This document shows, one piece after another, positions 8,863-17,855 of a stretch of 64,000 nucleotides of DNA. Below the pieces are notes generated by a model. The model searched no databases. It was given only the letters and a program-made list of their open reading frames with translations, and had not been told where the DNA came from. Every line of letters starts with the position of its first letter. Position 1 is the first letter of the stretch. A program made the position numbers and the translations under genes. This stretch comes from Pseudomonadota bacterium (lineage in GTDB: Bacteria > Pseudomonadota > Alphaproteobacteria > Sphingomonadales > Sphingomonadaceae), in the NCBI GenBank assembly GCA_039818985.1, contig JBCBSU010000001.1, forward strand, positions 646,367 through 710,366, written 5' to 3'.

Positions 8863-10089
8863 ATGCAGAATGACAATCGCCTACCGGTTACCGTCCTTTC
8901 GGGCTTTCTGGGCGCGGGCAAGACCACGCTGCTGAATCGCATTCTCGCCAATCGCGAGGGCCGCAAGGTTGCGGTGATCGTCAACGATATGTCGGAAGTG
9001 AATATCGATGCCGAGCTGGTTCGCGGCGGCGAGGCAGCGCTGTCGCGCTCCGAGGAAAGCCTGGTGGAGATGACCAATGGCTGCATCTGCTGCACCTTGC
9101 GCGATGACCTGCTGAAAGAGGTACGTGGCCTCGCTGCGGAAGGCCGGTTCGACTATCTGGTGATTGAAAGCACTGGCATTTCCGAGCCCTTGCCGGTCGC
9201 AGCGACATTCTCTTTCCGCGATGAGGAAGGCGATTGCCTCGGCGATGTGGCGCGGCTGGACACCATGGTGACGGTTGTCGATGCAATCAATCTGCTCAAG
9301 GATTATTCAAGCCAGGATTTTCTCGCCGATCGCGGCGAATCTCTCGGCGATGACGATGACCGGTCGCTGGTCGGGCTGCTGGTCGAGCAGATCGAATTTG
9401 CCGATATCGTGGTCATCAACAAGGCGAGTGCGGTTTCGCCTGAACAACTGACGATTGTGAAGAAGCTGGTCGCGTCGCTCAATGCAGGTGCGAAGATCGT
9501 GACCACCGATTATAGCGATGTCGAACTGTCCCTGATCCTCGACACCGGCCTGTTCGATGAGGAAAAGGCGCAGGAACACCCGCTGTGGTTCAAGGAGCTC
9601 TATGGCTTTGCCGACCATGTGCCGGAGAGCGAGGAATATGGCATTGAAAGTTTTGTCTATCGTGCCCGTCGCCCCTTTGATCCGGGCAAATTTCATTTTT
9701 TCCTGACTCAGGGTGGCATGGACAATGTGGTGCGCGCCAAGGGTCTGTTCTGGCTCGCGACGCGGCCCTGGTGGGTTGGTGATCTGGCGGTTGCCGGGAG
9801 CCAGACCGTGACATCGCGTCTTGGCCGCTGGTGGGCGGCTGTGCCGAAAAACCAGTGGCCCCATGATGGCAGCTTTGAAGAGCATGTCGCTGACCAGTGG
9901 GATGAGACATGGGGCGACCGGCGCCAGTCTCTGGTGTTTATCGGTATCAATATGGACGAGGCCCTGATCCGCAAGCGGCTGGATGCCTGTCTGGTCGATG
10001 AGGACGATTATGTGCCCGAACAATGGGCGCATCTCGACGATCCCTTCCCCGATTGGGGCCCGCAGACCCACGCGCTGGAAGCGGCGTGA
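8863..10089 (+). CDS. COG0523 (CobW/ZigA-type) GTP-dependent metal chaperone
   Basis: This 408-aa G3E GTPase is thought to deliver metal, probably zinc, to client enzymes under limitation. It has Walker A at 14-21 (GFLGAGKT), the metal-binding CxCC motif at C74/C76/C77 (GCICC), the switch ESTGISEP near 102-109 and the NKxD-like NKAS near 184. A long CobW C-terminal domain follows, starting around [10 protein letters not shown] and containing WLATRPWW. This long form corresponds to ZigA of gamma-proteobacteria rather than to short YjiA. GAGGAG lies upstream of the ATG at 8863. The palindromic operator at 8809-8827 supports control by Zur. Alternative metals cannot be excluded. Confidence 0.9.
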   Translation: MQNDNRLPVTVLSGFLGAGKTTLLNRILANREGRKVAVIVNDMSEVNIDAELVRGGEAALSRSEESLVEMTNGCICCTLRDDLLKEVRGLAAEGRFDYLVIESTGISEPLPVAATFSFRDEEGDCLGDVARLDTMVTVVDAINLLKDYSSQDFLADRGESLGDDDDRSLVGLLVEQIEFADIVVINKASAVSPEQLTIVKKLVASLNAGAKIVTTDYSDVELSLILDTGLFDEEKAQEHPLWFKELYGFADHVPESEEYGIESFVYRARRPFDPGKFHFFLTQGGMDNVVRAKGLFWLATRPWWVGDLAVAGSQTVTSRLGRWWAAVPKNQWPHDGSFEEHVADQWDETWGDRRQSLVFIGINMDEALIRKRLDACLVDEDDYVPEQWAHLDDPFPDWGPQTHALEAA

Positions 10090-10201
10090 TTGCGTAAATC
10101 GCTGGATAGGATTGACTGACAGTCTAGGCGGAATGACTTTGGGCTGCGCGGCGTCACTTCGGTTGCGGCCTATGCCAGATCGACGCTAGGAACCCGGCAC
10201 T

Positions 10202-10759
10202 ATGTCAGACCAGAGCCTCGTCATCGCTACTGCATTGCTCTCTGCCCTGTTTGCTACTTCGCTGAGCGTGGCATCACCGCTCGATGCGTCAGCAAGGGTG
10301 GAGCTTTCGGATAGCGCCCATTCCAAGACAGCGCAAAGCAGCGAAGACGCGCATCCCGAAGCAAAGCCCTATGATGAAAGACGTGATGCCTTGGCCGATG
10401 TCGATGCGGCGCTGGCACGCGCCGCCATGCGTGGCGTCGATACACTGATCATCATGGGGGCGAACTGGTGCCATGACAGCCGTGGCCTTGCCGGGCATCT
10501 GCAAAGCGCGCGCTTCGCGCCAATGATCGCGGCAAGATATGAGCTGGTCTATGTCGATATCGGCAGCCCACAGACGAATGAAGGACGCAATCTCGACATA
10601 GCCGCGCGCTTTGGTGTCGAGAATATCAGCGGCACCCCCAATGTGCTGATCGTTACCCCTGACGGCACGCTGCGCAACTCGGCAGAAGACGCAAAGAGCT
10701 GGCGCAACGCCGCCAGCCGCGATGCGGATGATATTTTTGCCTATTTTGCTGAGCTATAG
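10202..10759 (+). CDS. periplasmic thioredoxin-fold protein with a single active-site cysteine
   Basis: This 185-aa protein has an N-terminal signal peptide (residues 1-24, cleavage near SVAS) and then a polar linker. From about residue 60 to 185 it has a thioredoxin-like domain. The active-site position reads GANWCHDSRG, so only the first cysteine of the usual CxxC is kept. The cis-Pro loop is visible as SGTPNVLIV. This pattern is seen in thioredoxin_7-like proteins; a mono-thiol site suggests binding or isomerase-like use rather than a dithiol oxidoreductase. AGGA lies about 9 nt upstream of the ATG. Its last 19 nt overlap the end of the convergent S9 peptidase gene. Confidence 0.8.
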   Translation: MSDQSLVIATALLSALFATSLSVASPLDASARVELSDSAHSKTAQSSEDAHPEAKPYDERRDALADVDAALARAAMRGVDTLIIMGANWCHDSRGLAGHLQSARFAPMIAARYELVYVDIGSPQTNEGRNLDIAARFGVENISGTPNVLIVTPDGTLRNSAEDAKSWRNAASRDADDIFAYFAEL

Positions 10760-12741
10760 CTTTCTTGCTCGACATATGCAGGGTTATGCTTGGTCAGGAA
10801 GGCTTCGAGCCGCCTATACCATTCGGCCTCTGTCTCGGGTCCGTCGAAACTGTGCCCCGATTCCTCTGAGACCATCGTTTCTATGAGCCGGTCACTCCCC
10901 GCCTGCTTTGCGGCGTCCAGCATCCTCTCATACTGGCTATAGGGCACGATCGTGTCCTGCTTGCCCTGTGCCAGCAGCACCGGTCGGGTCAGACGGTCAG
11001 CCAGTCTCGCCGGGGCGACATCGTCGAGATCAAATCCGTCCTCGCCGCGTATCTTTTCCCGCCATTGTCGGAAATGGCGGCTCCTTTTGAAGAATTTCTT
11101 GTCATATTTGAGTATTTTGCCCCAATCGGTCACACCTGCCCAGCTTGCCGCACAGCGGTAACGTTCCGGATTGCGGATAACCCCGAACAGTGCTGCATAT
11201 CCACCATAGGACCCACCGACCAGACAGACACGATCCGGGTCGGCTATCCCCTCGGCCACCAGCCAGTCCATGGCATCGTCCAGATCATCCTGCATCGCCC
11301 GGCCAATCTCTCCTTCACCGCTTTTGTAAAAATCCTCGCCATAGCTTTCTGAACCGCGATAATTGGGCTGGAATACCGCATAACCGCGATTGGCGAGGAA
11401 CTGGACCTCGGGGTGGAAATCGAGCGTGTCGCGAACGCCGAACGGGCCGCCATGCGGCAATATAATCAGCGGCAGGTCTTCCGGTTCTCGCCCCTTGGGC
11501 AGGGTGAGATAGCCGAAAATCCGCAATCCGTCGCGTGCTTCATAGCTGACATATCGGGTGTCGGCCATCTGCGCCGGATCAATAGCATCATTGATCCCCC
11601 CCAGCCGCTGCATCGCGCGTTTTGCCGGTTCATAGAGATAATAGCTGCCCGGTTCCTGTGCCGATGTGGTGAAAATGATCATCCGTGCGTTGTTGCGGCT
11701 GCGCGACACAACCCAAACTTCCCGACCGGGGAGCGCTTTTTCCAGGCCCCGATAGTGTTTTTGCATTGTCGGGTCGAACCACTTCACCCGGTCGCGCATA
11801 TCGGTGTAATAGATGGCTTCCAGTGCCGTCCCATCATCGTTCAGGCTATACCCGGTAATGTCGTTTTCCGGATGCCCCATCACCATTTCGCCGGTTTCCT
11901 TGGTGAGATAGTTGAACCGGTATAGGGCAAAGCGCCCGGTTTCCTTGTTGGACAGCACATAGCCTTCATCCTTGCCGCTGACGACATGGACAATATCGGT
12001 TATCGCTTCCTCGCGTTCGTCCTCTTCGGCATTGGTTTTGACCTTGCCGGCAAATTCGAATTTTTCCCCTTCGCTGCTGCGATAATAATATTTCGCCCGG
12101 CGTGGGCCGTAGGAGATGCCCATTCGTACCACGCCCTGATTATCGGTGACCCATTTCCATATCTTCTTTTGCGGCTTGACGATCTCGGTCGCTTCGCCAG
12201 TGGATATATCGACGCGATAGACACCGGGATAATCAAAGAAGGACTCGCGGATCGACTGGATCATGTAGCTGCCGTCGCGCGCGACATAGAGCACATTATC
12301 GTTGTCGAAGACTCGCAATCTGCCACCAATCTCGTGAAATTTGCCGGTCGATACCTGGTAGTAATACAGCACTGTTGCGGCCAGCTCGTCGCCTTTCCAC
12401 ATCTCGATTTGCCTGATACTCATCAATATCCGGTCATTACCTGCCCAGCGATACCATTTGATGTGGCTCTTCTCCGGTACCGACAGACGGCCCAGCTTTG
12501 CTGTCTCGAAATTGTGGATTGTCAGATAAGACTTGTCCTTGAGCCGCTCGCGATAGACCATGCTGTTGCCGTCGGGGGACAGTTGTGGGCCGACAATATG
12601 TTGCGGCGCGGCAAAGGCTTCAGCAGGTATGAATTCTACGGTTACTGGCGCCTGCTCTGCGCTTTCCGATGGCTCGTCTGCATATGCTGACAGCGGCAGC
12701 AACAAAGCGACGATGATAAAGAACCTGATCATGGACTTCAT
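10741..12741 (-). CDS. secreted S9 family prolyl-oligopeptidase-type serine peptidase
   Basis: This 666-aa exported peptidase has a signal peptide at residues 1-22 (cleavage near AYA), a beta-propeller-like region to about 400 and a C-terminal alpha/beta hydrolase domain. The catalytic triad is visible: Ser511 in GGSYGGY, Asp596 in GKQDTIVP and His630 in SGHSFDG. Such enzymes release dipeptides or acyl-amino acids from oligopeptides in the periplasm. An upstream in-frame start would add 25 residues before the signal peptide. The ATG at 12741 with GGGGAG close upstream is preferred. The gene converges on and overlaps the thioredoxin-like gene by 19 nt. Confidence 0.92.
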   Translation of the reverse strand: MKSMIRFFIIVALLLPLSAYADEPSESAEQAPVTVEFIPAEAFAAPQHIVGPQLSPDGNSMVYRERLKDKSYLTIHNFETAKLGRLSVPEKSHIKWYRWAGNDRILMSIRQIEMWKGDELAATVLYYYQVSTGKFHEIGGRLRVFDNDNVLYVARDGSYMIQSIRESFFDYPGVYRVDISTGEATEIVKPQKKIWKWVTDNQGVVRMGISYGPRRAKYYYRSSEGEKFEFAGKVKTNAEEDEREEAITDIVHVVSGKDEGYVLSNKETGRFALYRFNYLTKETGEMVMGHPENDITGYSLNDDGTALEAIYYTDMRDRVKWFDPTMQKHYRGLEKALPGREVWVVSRSRNNARMIIFTTSAQEPGSYYLYEPAKRAMQRLGGINDAIDPAQMADTRYVSYEARDGLRIFGYLTLPKGREPEDLPLIILPHGGPFGVRDTLDFHPEVQFLANRGYAVFQPNYRGSESYGEDFYKSGEGEIGRAMQDDLDDAMDWLVAEGIADPDRVCLVGGSYGGYAALFGVIRNPERYRCAASWAGVTDWGKILKYDKKFFKRSRHFRQWREKIRGEDGFDLDDVAPARLADRLTRPVLLAQGKQDTIVPYSQYERMLDAAKQAGSDRLIETMVSEESGHSFDGPETEAEWYRRLEAFLTKHNPAYVEQESYSSAK

Positions 12742-12893
12742 GAATAACTCCCCGAAAAACGGAATATATTCCGCAGATCGTCTGTAAAGGGGGCTATTGT
12801 AAAAATACCGGTTCATTATCGGTGCGACCTGGCCATCGGGCGGGACGGCGCAACCGGCCAGTGGGCACTGCTATTTTCTGGACTTGGCTGGCG

Positions 12894-12912
12894 AAGGGCG
12901 TAATGCGCCCTT
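12894..12912 (+). promoter_or_regulatory. hairpin abutting the start codon of an EamA transporter gene
   Basis: AAGGGCG (12894-12900), loop TAATG and CGCCCTT (12906-12912) form a perfect 7-bp stem that ends at the base before ATG 12913. The left arm contains the only purine-rich ribosome binding site (AAGGG), so folding would hide it. A translation-control role is inferred. Confidence 0.5.
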
Positions 12913-13824
12913 ATGACTCGACCGGCCGCAAAACTGCTCCCCTTTATCGCCTGTGCCGGCGGCATCATGACCTTTGGCGCAATGGACGCGGTGATGAAGG
13001 CGCTGTCGCTCGACATTGGCACTTATAATGCGCTGCTGTGGCGCTGTCTGGCGGCAGCGGCGATGGCGGCACTGCTGTTTTTACTGCGCCCGGGGCCGAT
13101 GCCGCGTGGCCGTGCGCTCAAGCTGCACGTCATCCGTGCCAGCATCACCGCGGTCATGGCCTTCACTTTTTTCTGGGGTCTGGCGCGTACACCGATGGCC
13201 GAGGCGGTTGCCATCAGCTTTATCGCACCGCTGATCGCGCTTTACCTCGCCGCGGTGGTGCTGGGAGAGCGGATCAGCCGTTATGCCATCATCGCCTCGC
13301 TGCTTGGCCTTGCCGGGGTCGGGGTGATCGTTGCCGGGAAGCTGGGCGAGGATTTCTCCGATGAGGCACAGCTGGGCATAGCCGCGATACTGGTCTCGGC
13401 CTGTCTTTATGCCTGGAATCTGGTGCTGCAACGGCAACAGGCCCAGATTGCACGACCGGAGGAGATTGCGCTGTTCCAGAATGGCATTGTCAGCTTCTGG
13501 CTGGTGCTGTTCGCGCCATGGTTTGCGGTGTTCCCGGTTACCGCAGCGATGCCGCTCATCGGGCTGGGGGCGGCTTTGTCGATTGTGTCGGTGCTGCTGC
13601 TGAGCTGGGCCTATGCCCGCGCCGAGACCCAGGCACTGGTGCCGATCGAATATAGCATGTTTCTATGGGCGGCGCTGTTCGGCTGGTTGTTCTTTGCCGA
13701 GCCGCTGAGCGAGAGCGTGATTGTCGGGGCGCTGCTGATTGTTGCGGGCTGCTATCTCGCCACCCGCAGCCAGCCGCATGAACACCAGAAACCCGAGACG
13801 CTGGACGGACAGGTTTCCGGCTGA
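12913..13824 (+). CDS. EamA/DMT-superfamily transporter
   Basis: This 303-aa inner-membrane protein has about ten hydrophobic helices in two repeats of five, the standard EamA drug/metabolite transporter architecture (PF00892 twice). The first EamA unit starts at IACAGGIMTFGAMDAVMK; the second begins around LVSACLYAWNLVLQR. The C-terminal tail is short and hydrophilic (SQPHEHQKPET), as expected for a cytoplasmic end. Members export amino acids, metabolites or drugs; the substrate cannot be told from sequence. A hairpin occupies the ribosome binding site directly before the ATG. Confidence 0.9.
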   Translation: MTRPAAKLLPFIACAGGIMTFGAMDAVMKALSLDIGTYNALLWRCLAAAAMAALLFLLRPGPMPRGRALKLHVIRASITAVMAFTFFWGLARTPMAEAVAISFIAPLIALYLAAVVLGERISRYAIIASLLGLAGVGVIVAGKLGEDFSDEAQLGIAAILVSACLYAWNLVLQRQQAQIARPEEIALFQNGIVSFWLVLFAPWFAVFPVTAAMPLIGLGAALSIVSVLLLSWAYARAETQALVPIEYSMFLWAALFGWLFFAEPLSESVIVGALLIVAGCYLATRSQPHEHQKPETLDGQVSG

Positions 13825-13847
13825 GCCGGACCGGGCCGGTCAGAATA

Positions 13848-14432
13848 TCACCGCACAGTGGCGCGGAAGGACAGCTTGCCCTTCTCGCCAGGCGCAATGG
13901 CCTGGGGAAAACGCCAGCGGATATGGGTCACATCGGCAGCGGATGCAGAGCGGCGTACCAGTGTTGGCGGTGACGCTGCCGGCGGTCCGGCTTCGTCCTG
14001 CTCCGGCGGATCGGCCAGAATTGTCAGCTGGTTCAACTGACCCCAGGTCTTGCCACCATCGACCGAGACTTCGGCCCAGTCTTCGGCAACCGAGACAAAG
14101 GCCAGATTGGGGTTGATCGGGTTTACCGAGACAAAATTGGTGGCTGGCTCGCTGCCGACATTGTGATAGCTGTTGATCACCACAACGGTATCGCCCGGCA
14201 CCACAGGTGCGGTTTCGGGGCTGGTCAGGACTCTGGTTTCGCGGCCGCTGCTGTCGGTCTGTACCCGCTCGATCTTGATCTCGCTGGTGGTCTGGACATT
14301 GGTGCCGGTCTGGGCCTGCGCGCTGCTGACGGCAAACAGGCTGCCGGTGGCGGCTGCGGTAGCCAGTGCTACAGCATAGAACAGGGTATTGGCCGATGGC
14401 ACGAATTTGCGACGCTTGTGGCTCGATGACAT
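13848..14432 (-). CDS. exported DUF11-like (conserved repeat) protein
   Basis: This 194-aa protein has an N-terminal RRK-containing leader and a hydrophobic signal segment (residues about 18-38, cleavage near AQA). The mature domain begins with a polar stretch. It then has features of DUF11/immunoglobulin-like repeats: VVPGDTVVVINSYHNVGSEPATN, SVNPINPNL, and a closing IRWRFPQAIAPGEKGKLSFRATV strand. Such domains occur in envelope proteins with unknown partners. Three in-frame ATG codons are possible. The one at 14432 is preferred because AAGGA is 7 nt upstream. It is convergent with the EamA gene and divergent from acnA. Confidence 0.75.
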   Translation of the reverse strand: MSSSHKRRKFVPSANTLFYAVALATAAATGSLFAVSSAQAQTGTNVQTTSEIKIERVQTDSSGRETRVLTSPETAPVVPGDTVVVINSYHNVGSEPATNFVSVNPINPNLAFVSVAEDWAEVSVDGGKTWGQLNQLTILADPPEQDEAGPPAASPPTLVRRSASAADVTHIRWRFPQAIAPGEKGKLSFRATVR

Positions 14433-14681
14433 GATCTGGTCCTTCATGTGGCTGGGTCTGTGACCCATGGCTATCCGGGTTTTACCGTGTTCATGGTTAA
14501 CCATTGGTAAAGAGCGCCGTCACCTCTCGCCAATTTTGCCCGGATTTGCCGCCGCTTTCCGTTGCGCGGTCAACACCCTTGCGGTAAAGCGCGCTCAGAT
14601 TTCACGATTCCGGCTTTTCGTCTGTCGCAGCGCACTGCACTGGCATCCCCCTGACGAACGGCCCCCAGATGGAGAACCCCT

Positions 14682-17360
14682 ATGACCGCTGTTGGAAATG
14701 ACGCCCTTGGCACCCGCAAGACGATGACTGTCGGTGGCAAGGAGATTGCCTATTATTCACTGGCAGCGGCGGCGGAAAAACTGGGTGATGTGTCGCGTTT
14801 GCCGATGACCCTCAAAGTGCTGCTGGAGAATATGCTGCGCTTTGAAGATGGCGGCGAGACTGTTTCGGCCGAGGATGCGCAGGCGGTTGTTGACTGGCAG
14901 AAACAGGCCAAATCGACCGCTGAAATTCAGTATCGCCCGGCCCGTGTGCTGATGCAGGACTTTACCGGCGTTCCTGCCGTGGTGGACCTCGCCGCGATGC
15001 GCGATGGCATCAAGGCGCTGGGTGGCGATCCGCAGAAGATCAACCCGCTGGTGCCGGTGCATCTGGTGATCGACCACTCGGTGATGGTCGATGAATTCGG
15101 CACGCCGCAGGCTTTTGAAAACAATGTCGCCTTGGAATATCAGCGCAATATGGAGCGCTATGAGTTCCTCAAATGGGGTTCCAAGGCGTTTGACAATTTC
15201 GCGGTTGTTCCTCCCGGCACCGGTATTTGCCACCAGGTGAATCTCGAGCATATCGCACGCGGGGTCTGGTCGAGCAAGGATCAGGGCGGCACCGAAGTCG
15301 CCTATCCCGACACCTGTGTCGGTACCGATAGTCACACCACCATGATCAACGGTCTTGGCGTTCTTGGCTGGGGCGTGGGCGGTATTGAGGCGGAAGCAGC
15401 GATGCTGGGTCAGCCGGTGTCGATGCTGATCCCTGAAGTGGTTGGCTTTAAGCTCACCGGTGAACTCGCCGAGGGCATCACCGCGACTGACCTGGTACTC
15501 ACCTGTGTGCAGATGCTGCGTGAAGTTGGCGTTGTCGGTCGCTTTGTCGAGTTTTATGGCCCGGGTGTTGCTGCACTATCGCTGGCGGATCGCGCGACCA
15601 TCGCCAATATGGCACCTGAATATGGCGCGACCTGTGGCTTCTTCCCGATTGACGATAAGACACTCGACTATCTGCGCCTCACCGGCCGTGGCGAAGACGA
15701 GATTGCGATTACCGAAGCCTATGCCAAGGAACAGGGCTTCTGGCGCTTCGACGATGCGCCTGAGGCGATTTACACCGCGACACTCGAGCTCGATATGGCC
15801 AGCGTTGTCCCATCGCTTTCGGGTCCGAAACTGCCGCAGCAACGCGTCTCGATGAAAGACTTGGACGAAGGCTTTAACAACGATATTACCGAGGTGTTCG
15901 ATTCTTCCGATCCCGACAAGCGCGTTGTGGTTGAGGGCGAGGATTATGATCTTGGCCATGGTGATGTCACCATTGCCGCGATTACCAGCTGCACCAACAC
16001 CTCCAACCCCAATGTGCTGATCGCCGCCGGCCTGGTCGCGCGCAAGGCGCGCGAAAAGGGTCTGCAGCGCAAGCCATGGGTGAAATCTTCACTGGCTCCG
16101 GGTTCGCAGGTTGTGACCGATTATCTCGATAAGGCGGGCCTGTCGGATGACCTCGATTATCTCGGCTTCAATCTGGTCGGCTATGGCTGCACCACCTGTA
16201 TCGGCAACTCCGGCCCGCTGCCCGCGCCGATTTCCAAGGCGATCAACGACAATGATCTGGTCGCCGCCTCGGTGCTATCGGGCAACCGCAACTTTGAAGG
16301 CCGTGTAAGCCAGGATGTGCGCGCCAACTATCTCGCATCGCCGCCGCTGGTGGTTGCCTATGCGCTGAAAGGCACGGTGCGTGAGGATATGTATGAAACT
16401 CCGCTTGGCACTGGCAGCGATGGCGAGCCGGTTTTCCTGAAAGACATCTGGCCGAGCAATGACGAGATCACGCTGGCGATGCAGGGCGCGGTCAGCCGTG
16501 AAATGTTCGAGGCGCGCTATGCCAATGTCTATGATGGCGATGATGCATGGCGCGCCATCGACGTCACCGGATCGGACACCTATCAGTGGCGTGCCGGGTC
16601 CACCTATGTCGCCAATCCGCCCTATTTTGAGGGAATGGAGATGACCCCGGCACCGATCAGCGACATTAACGATGCCAAGGTGCTGGCGCTGCTCGGTGAC
16701 AGCATCACCACCGACCATATCTCGCCCGCAGGCGCGATCAAGGCGGACAGCCCGGCCGGTGAATATCTCTCCAGCCACCAGGTCGCGCGTCAGGACTTCA
16801 ACTCTTACGGCTCGCGTCGCGGCAATCATGATGTGATGATGCGCGGCACTTTCGCCAATATCCGCATCAAGAACCAGATGGCCGATGGCAAGGAAGGCGG
16901 CTACACCAAATATGATGGCGAGATCATGCCGATCTATGACGCCGCGATGCGCCATAAGGACAATGGCACGCCGCTGGTGGTCATCGGCGGTGAGCAGTAC
17001 GGCACCGGCTCTTCACGCGACTGGGCGGCCAAGGGCACCAATCTGCTCGGTGTTAAAGCCGTGATCGTGGAAAGCTATGAGCGTATCCACCGCTCCAATC
17101 TGGTCGGCATGGGCGTTCTGCCGCTGCAATTTGCCGAAGGCGTCAACCGCAATACGCTGAATCTTGACGGTACGGAAAGCTTCACCATCACCGGTGTCGC
17201 TGATCTGGAACCGCGTCAGACGGTCACCGTCACCATGACCCGCGCCGATGGCAGCACCGAGACATTCGAGACGCTGTGCCGCATCGATACCGCCAATGAG
17301 ATGGAATATTTCCGCAATGGCGGCATCCTGCATTACGTTCTGCGTAAGCTGGCGGGGTAA
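14682..17360 (+). CDS. acnA: aconitate hydratase A
   Basis: Aconitase interconverts citrate and isocitrate in the TCA cycle using a [4Fe-4S] cluster. The 892-aa protein shows the AcnA/IRP-type arrangement. The cluster ligands are Cys437 (SCTNTSNP) and Cys503/Cys506 ([10 protein letters not shown]). [12 protein letters not shown] is at 215-226, and the C-terminal swivel domain carries the [17 protein letters not shown] motif. The start at 14682 follows GGAGAA. The following DUF423 gene begins inside the stop codon (TAATG), implying translational coupling. No iron-responsive operator was recognised in the upstream 180 bp. Confidence 0.98.
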   Translation: MTAVGNDALGTRKTMTVGGKEIAYYSLAAAAEKLGDVSRLPMTLKVLLENMLRFEDGGETVSAEDAQAVVDWQKQAKSTAEIQYRPARVLMQDFTGVPAVVDLAAMRDGIKALGGDPQKINPLVPVHLVIDHSVMVDEFGTPQAFENNVALEYQRNMERYEFLKWGSKAFDNFAVVPPGTGICHQVNLEHIARGVWSSKDQGGTEVAYPDTCVGTDSHTTMINGLGVLGWGVGGIEAEAAMLGQPVSMLIPEVVGFKLTGELAEGITATDLVLTCVQMLREVGVVGRFVEFYGPGVAALSLADRATIANMAPEYGATCGFFPIDDKTLDYLRLTGRGEDEIAITEAYAKEQGFWRFDDAPEAIYTATLELDMASVVPSLSGPKLPQQRVSMKDLDEGFNNDITEVFDSSDPDKRVVVEGEDYDLGHGDVTIAAITSCTNTSNPNVLIAAGLVARKAREKGLQRKPWVKSSLAPGSQVVTDYLDKAGLSDDLDYLGFNLVGYGCTTCIGNSGPLPAPISKAINDNDLVAASVLSGNRNFEGRVSQDVRANYLASPPLVVAYALKGTVREDMYETPLGTGSDGEPVFLKDIWPSNDEITLAMQGAVSREMFEARYANVYDGDDAWRAIDVTGSDTYQWRAGSTYVANPPYFEGMEMTPAPISDINDAKVLALLGDSITTDHISPAGAIKADSPAGEYLSSHQVARQDFNSYGSRRGNHDVMMRGTFANIRIKNQMADGKEGGYTKYDGEIMPIYDAAMRHKDNGTPLVVIGGEQYGTGSSRDWAAKGTNLLGVKAVIVESYERIHRSNLVGMGVLPLQFAEGVNRNTLNLDGTESFTITGVADLEPRQTVTVTMTRADGSTETFETLCRIDTANEMEYFRNGGILHYVLRKLAG

Positions 17361-17689
17361 TGATCGGTCTAGTCGCAGCTTTATCCGCGGCCCTCGCCGT
17401 CGCCGCCGGTGCCTTTGGGGCACATGGCGCAGCGGGGGAGCAGGAAGCGGAATGGCTGCGGACTGGCGGTTTTTATCAGCTGATTCATGCCGTCGCAGCG
17501 CTGGTGGTGATGCGTGCAGCGCGCGGTCCGGCGATCATGCTGCTGGTTGGCGCGGCTATTTTCTCGCTGACCCTGTACGCCATGGCCCTTGGTGCACCGA
17601 CATGGCTCGGGGCGATCACGCCGATAGGCGGTACACTGATTATCGCCGGATGGCTCTGGGCGGCCTGGTTGTATTCGCGTCGCGATTAG
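17360..17689 (+). CDS. DUF423 small membrane protein
   Basis: This 109-aa protein has about four transmembrane helices and the family signature AGAFGAHGAAG near the N-terminus, which defines DUF423 (PF04241). Its function is unknown. Its ATG shares an A with the TAA of acnA, so it is almost certainly translated from the acnA message. DUF423 genes neighbour varied metabolic genes in other bacteria, so the acnA link may not be functional. Confidence 0.9.
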   Translation: MIGLVAALSAALAVAAGAFGAHGAAGEQEAEWLRTGGFYQLIHAVAALVVMRAARGPAIMLLVGAAIFSLTLYAMALGAPTWLGAITPIGGTLIIAGWLWAAWLYSRRD

Positions 17690-17717
17690 ACTGCATTACC
17701 CTGAAGTTGCGCCATAG

Positions 17718-17826
17718 CCTTCCCCCTTGGAGGGGGAAGGTTGGATGGGGGTGTACAAAGCTGATAGCTTGGACGCTCGGCTGCGCCTCACTCCCCCTCA
17801 CCTGACCTCTCCCCGCCGGGGAGAGG
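17718..17826. repeat. two-hairpin intergenic element, probable bidirectional terminator
   Basis: Two GC-rich perfect hairpins frame this stretch. The first has arms CCTTCCCCC (17718-17726) and GGGGGAAGG (17732-17740). The second has CCTCTCCCC (17806-17814) and GGGGAGAGG (17818-17826). The flanks GGTTGGATGGGGGTG and ACTCCCCCTCACCTGACC resemble complementary ends of a repeat family that I recall between genes in sphingomonads. It lies between the convergent DUF423 and beta-propeller genes. Confidence 0.65.
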
Positions 17827-17855
17827 AATATGATTATGGCATAGCTGGAAGGTTT

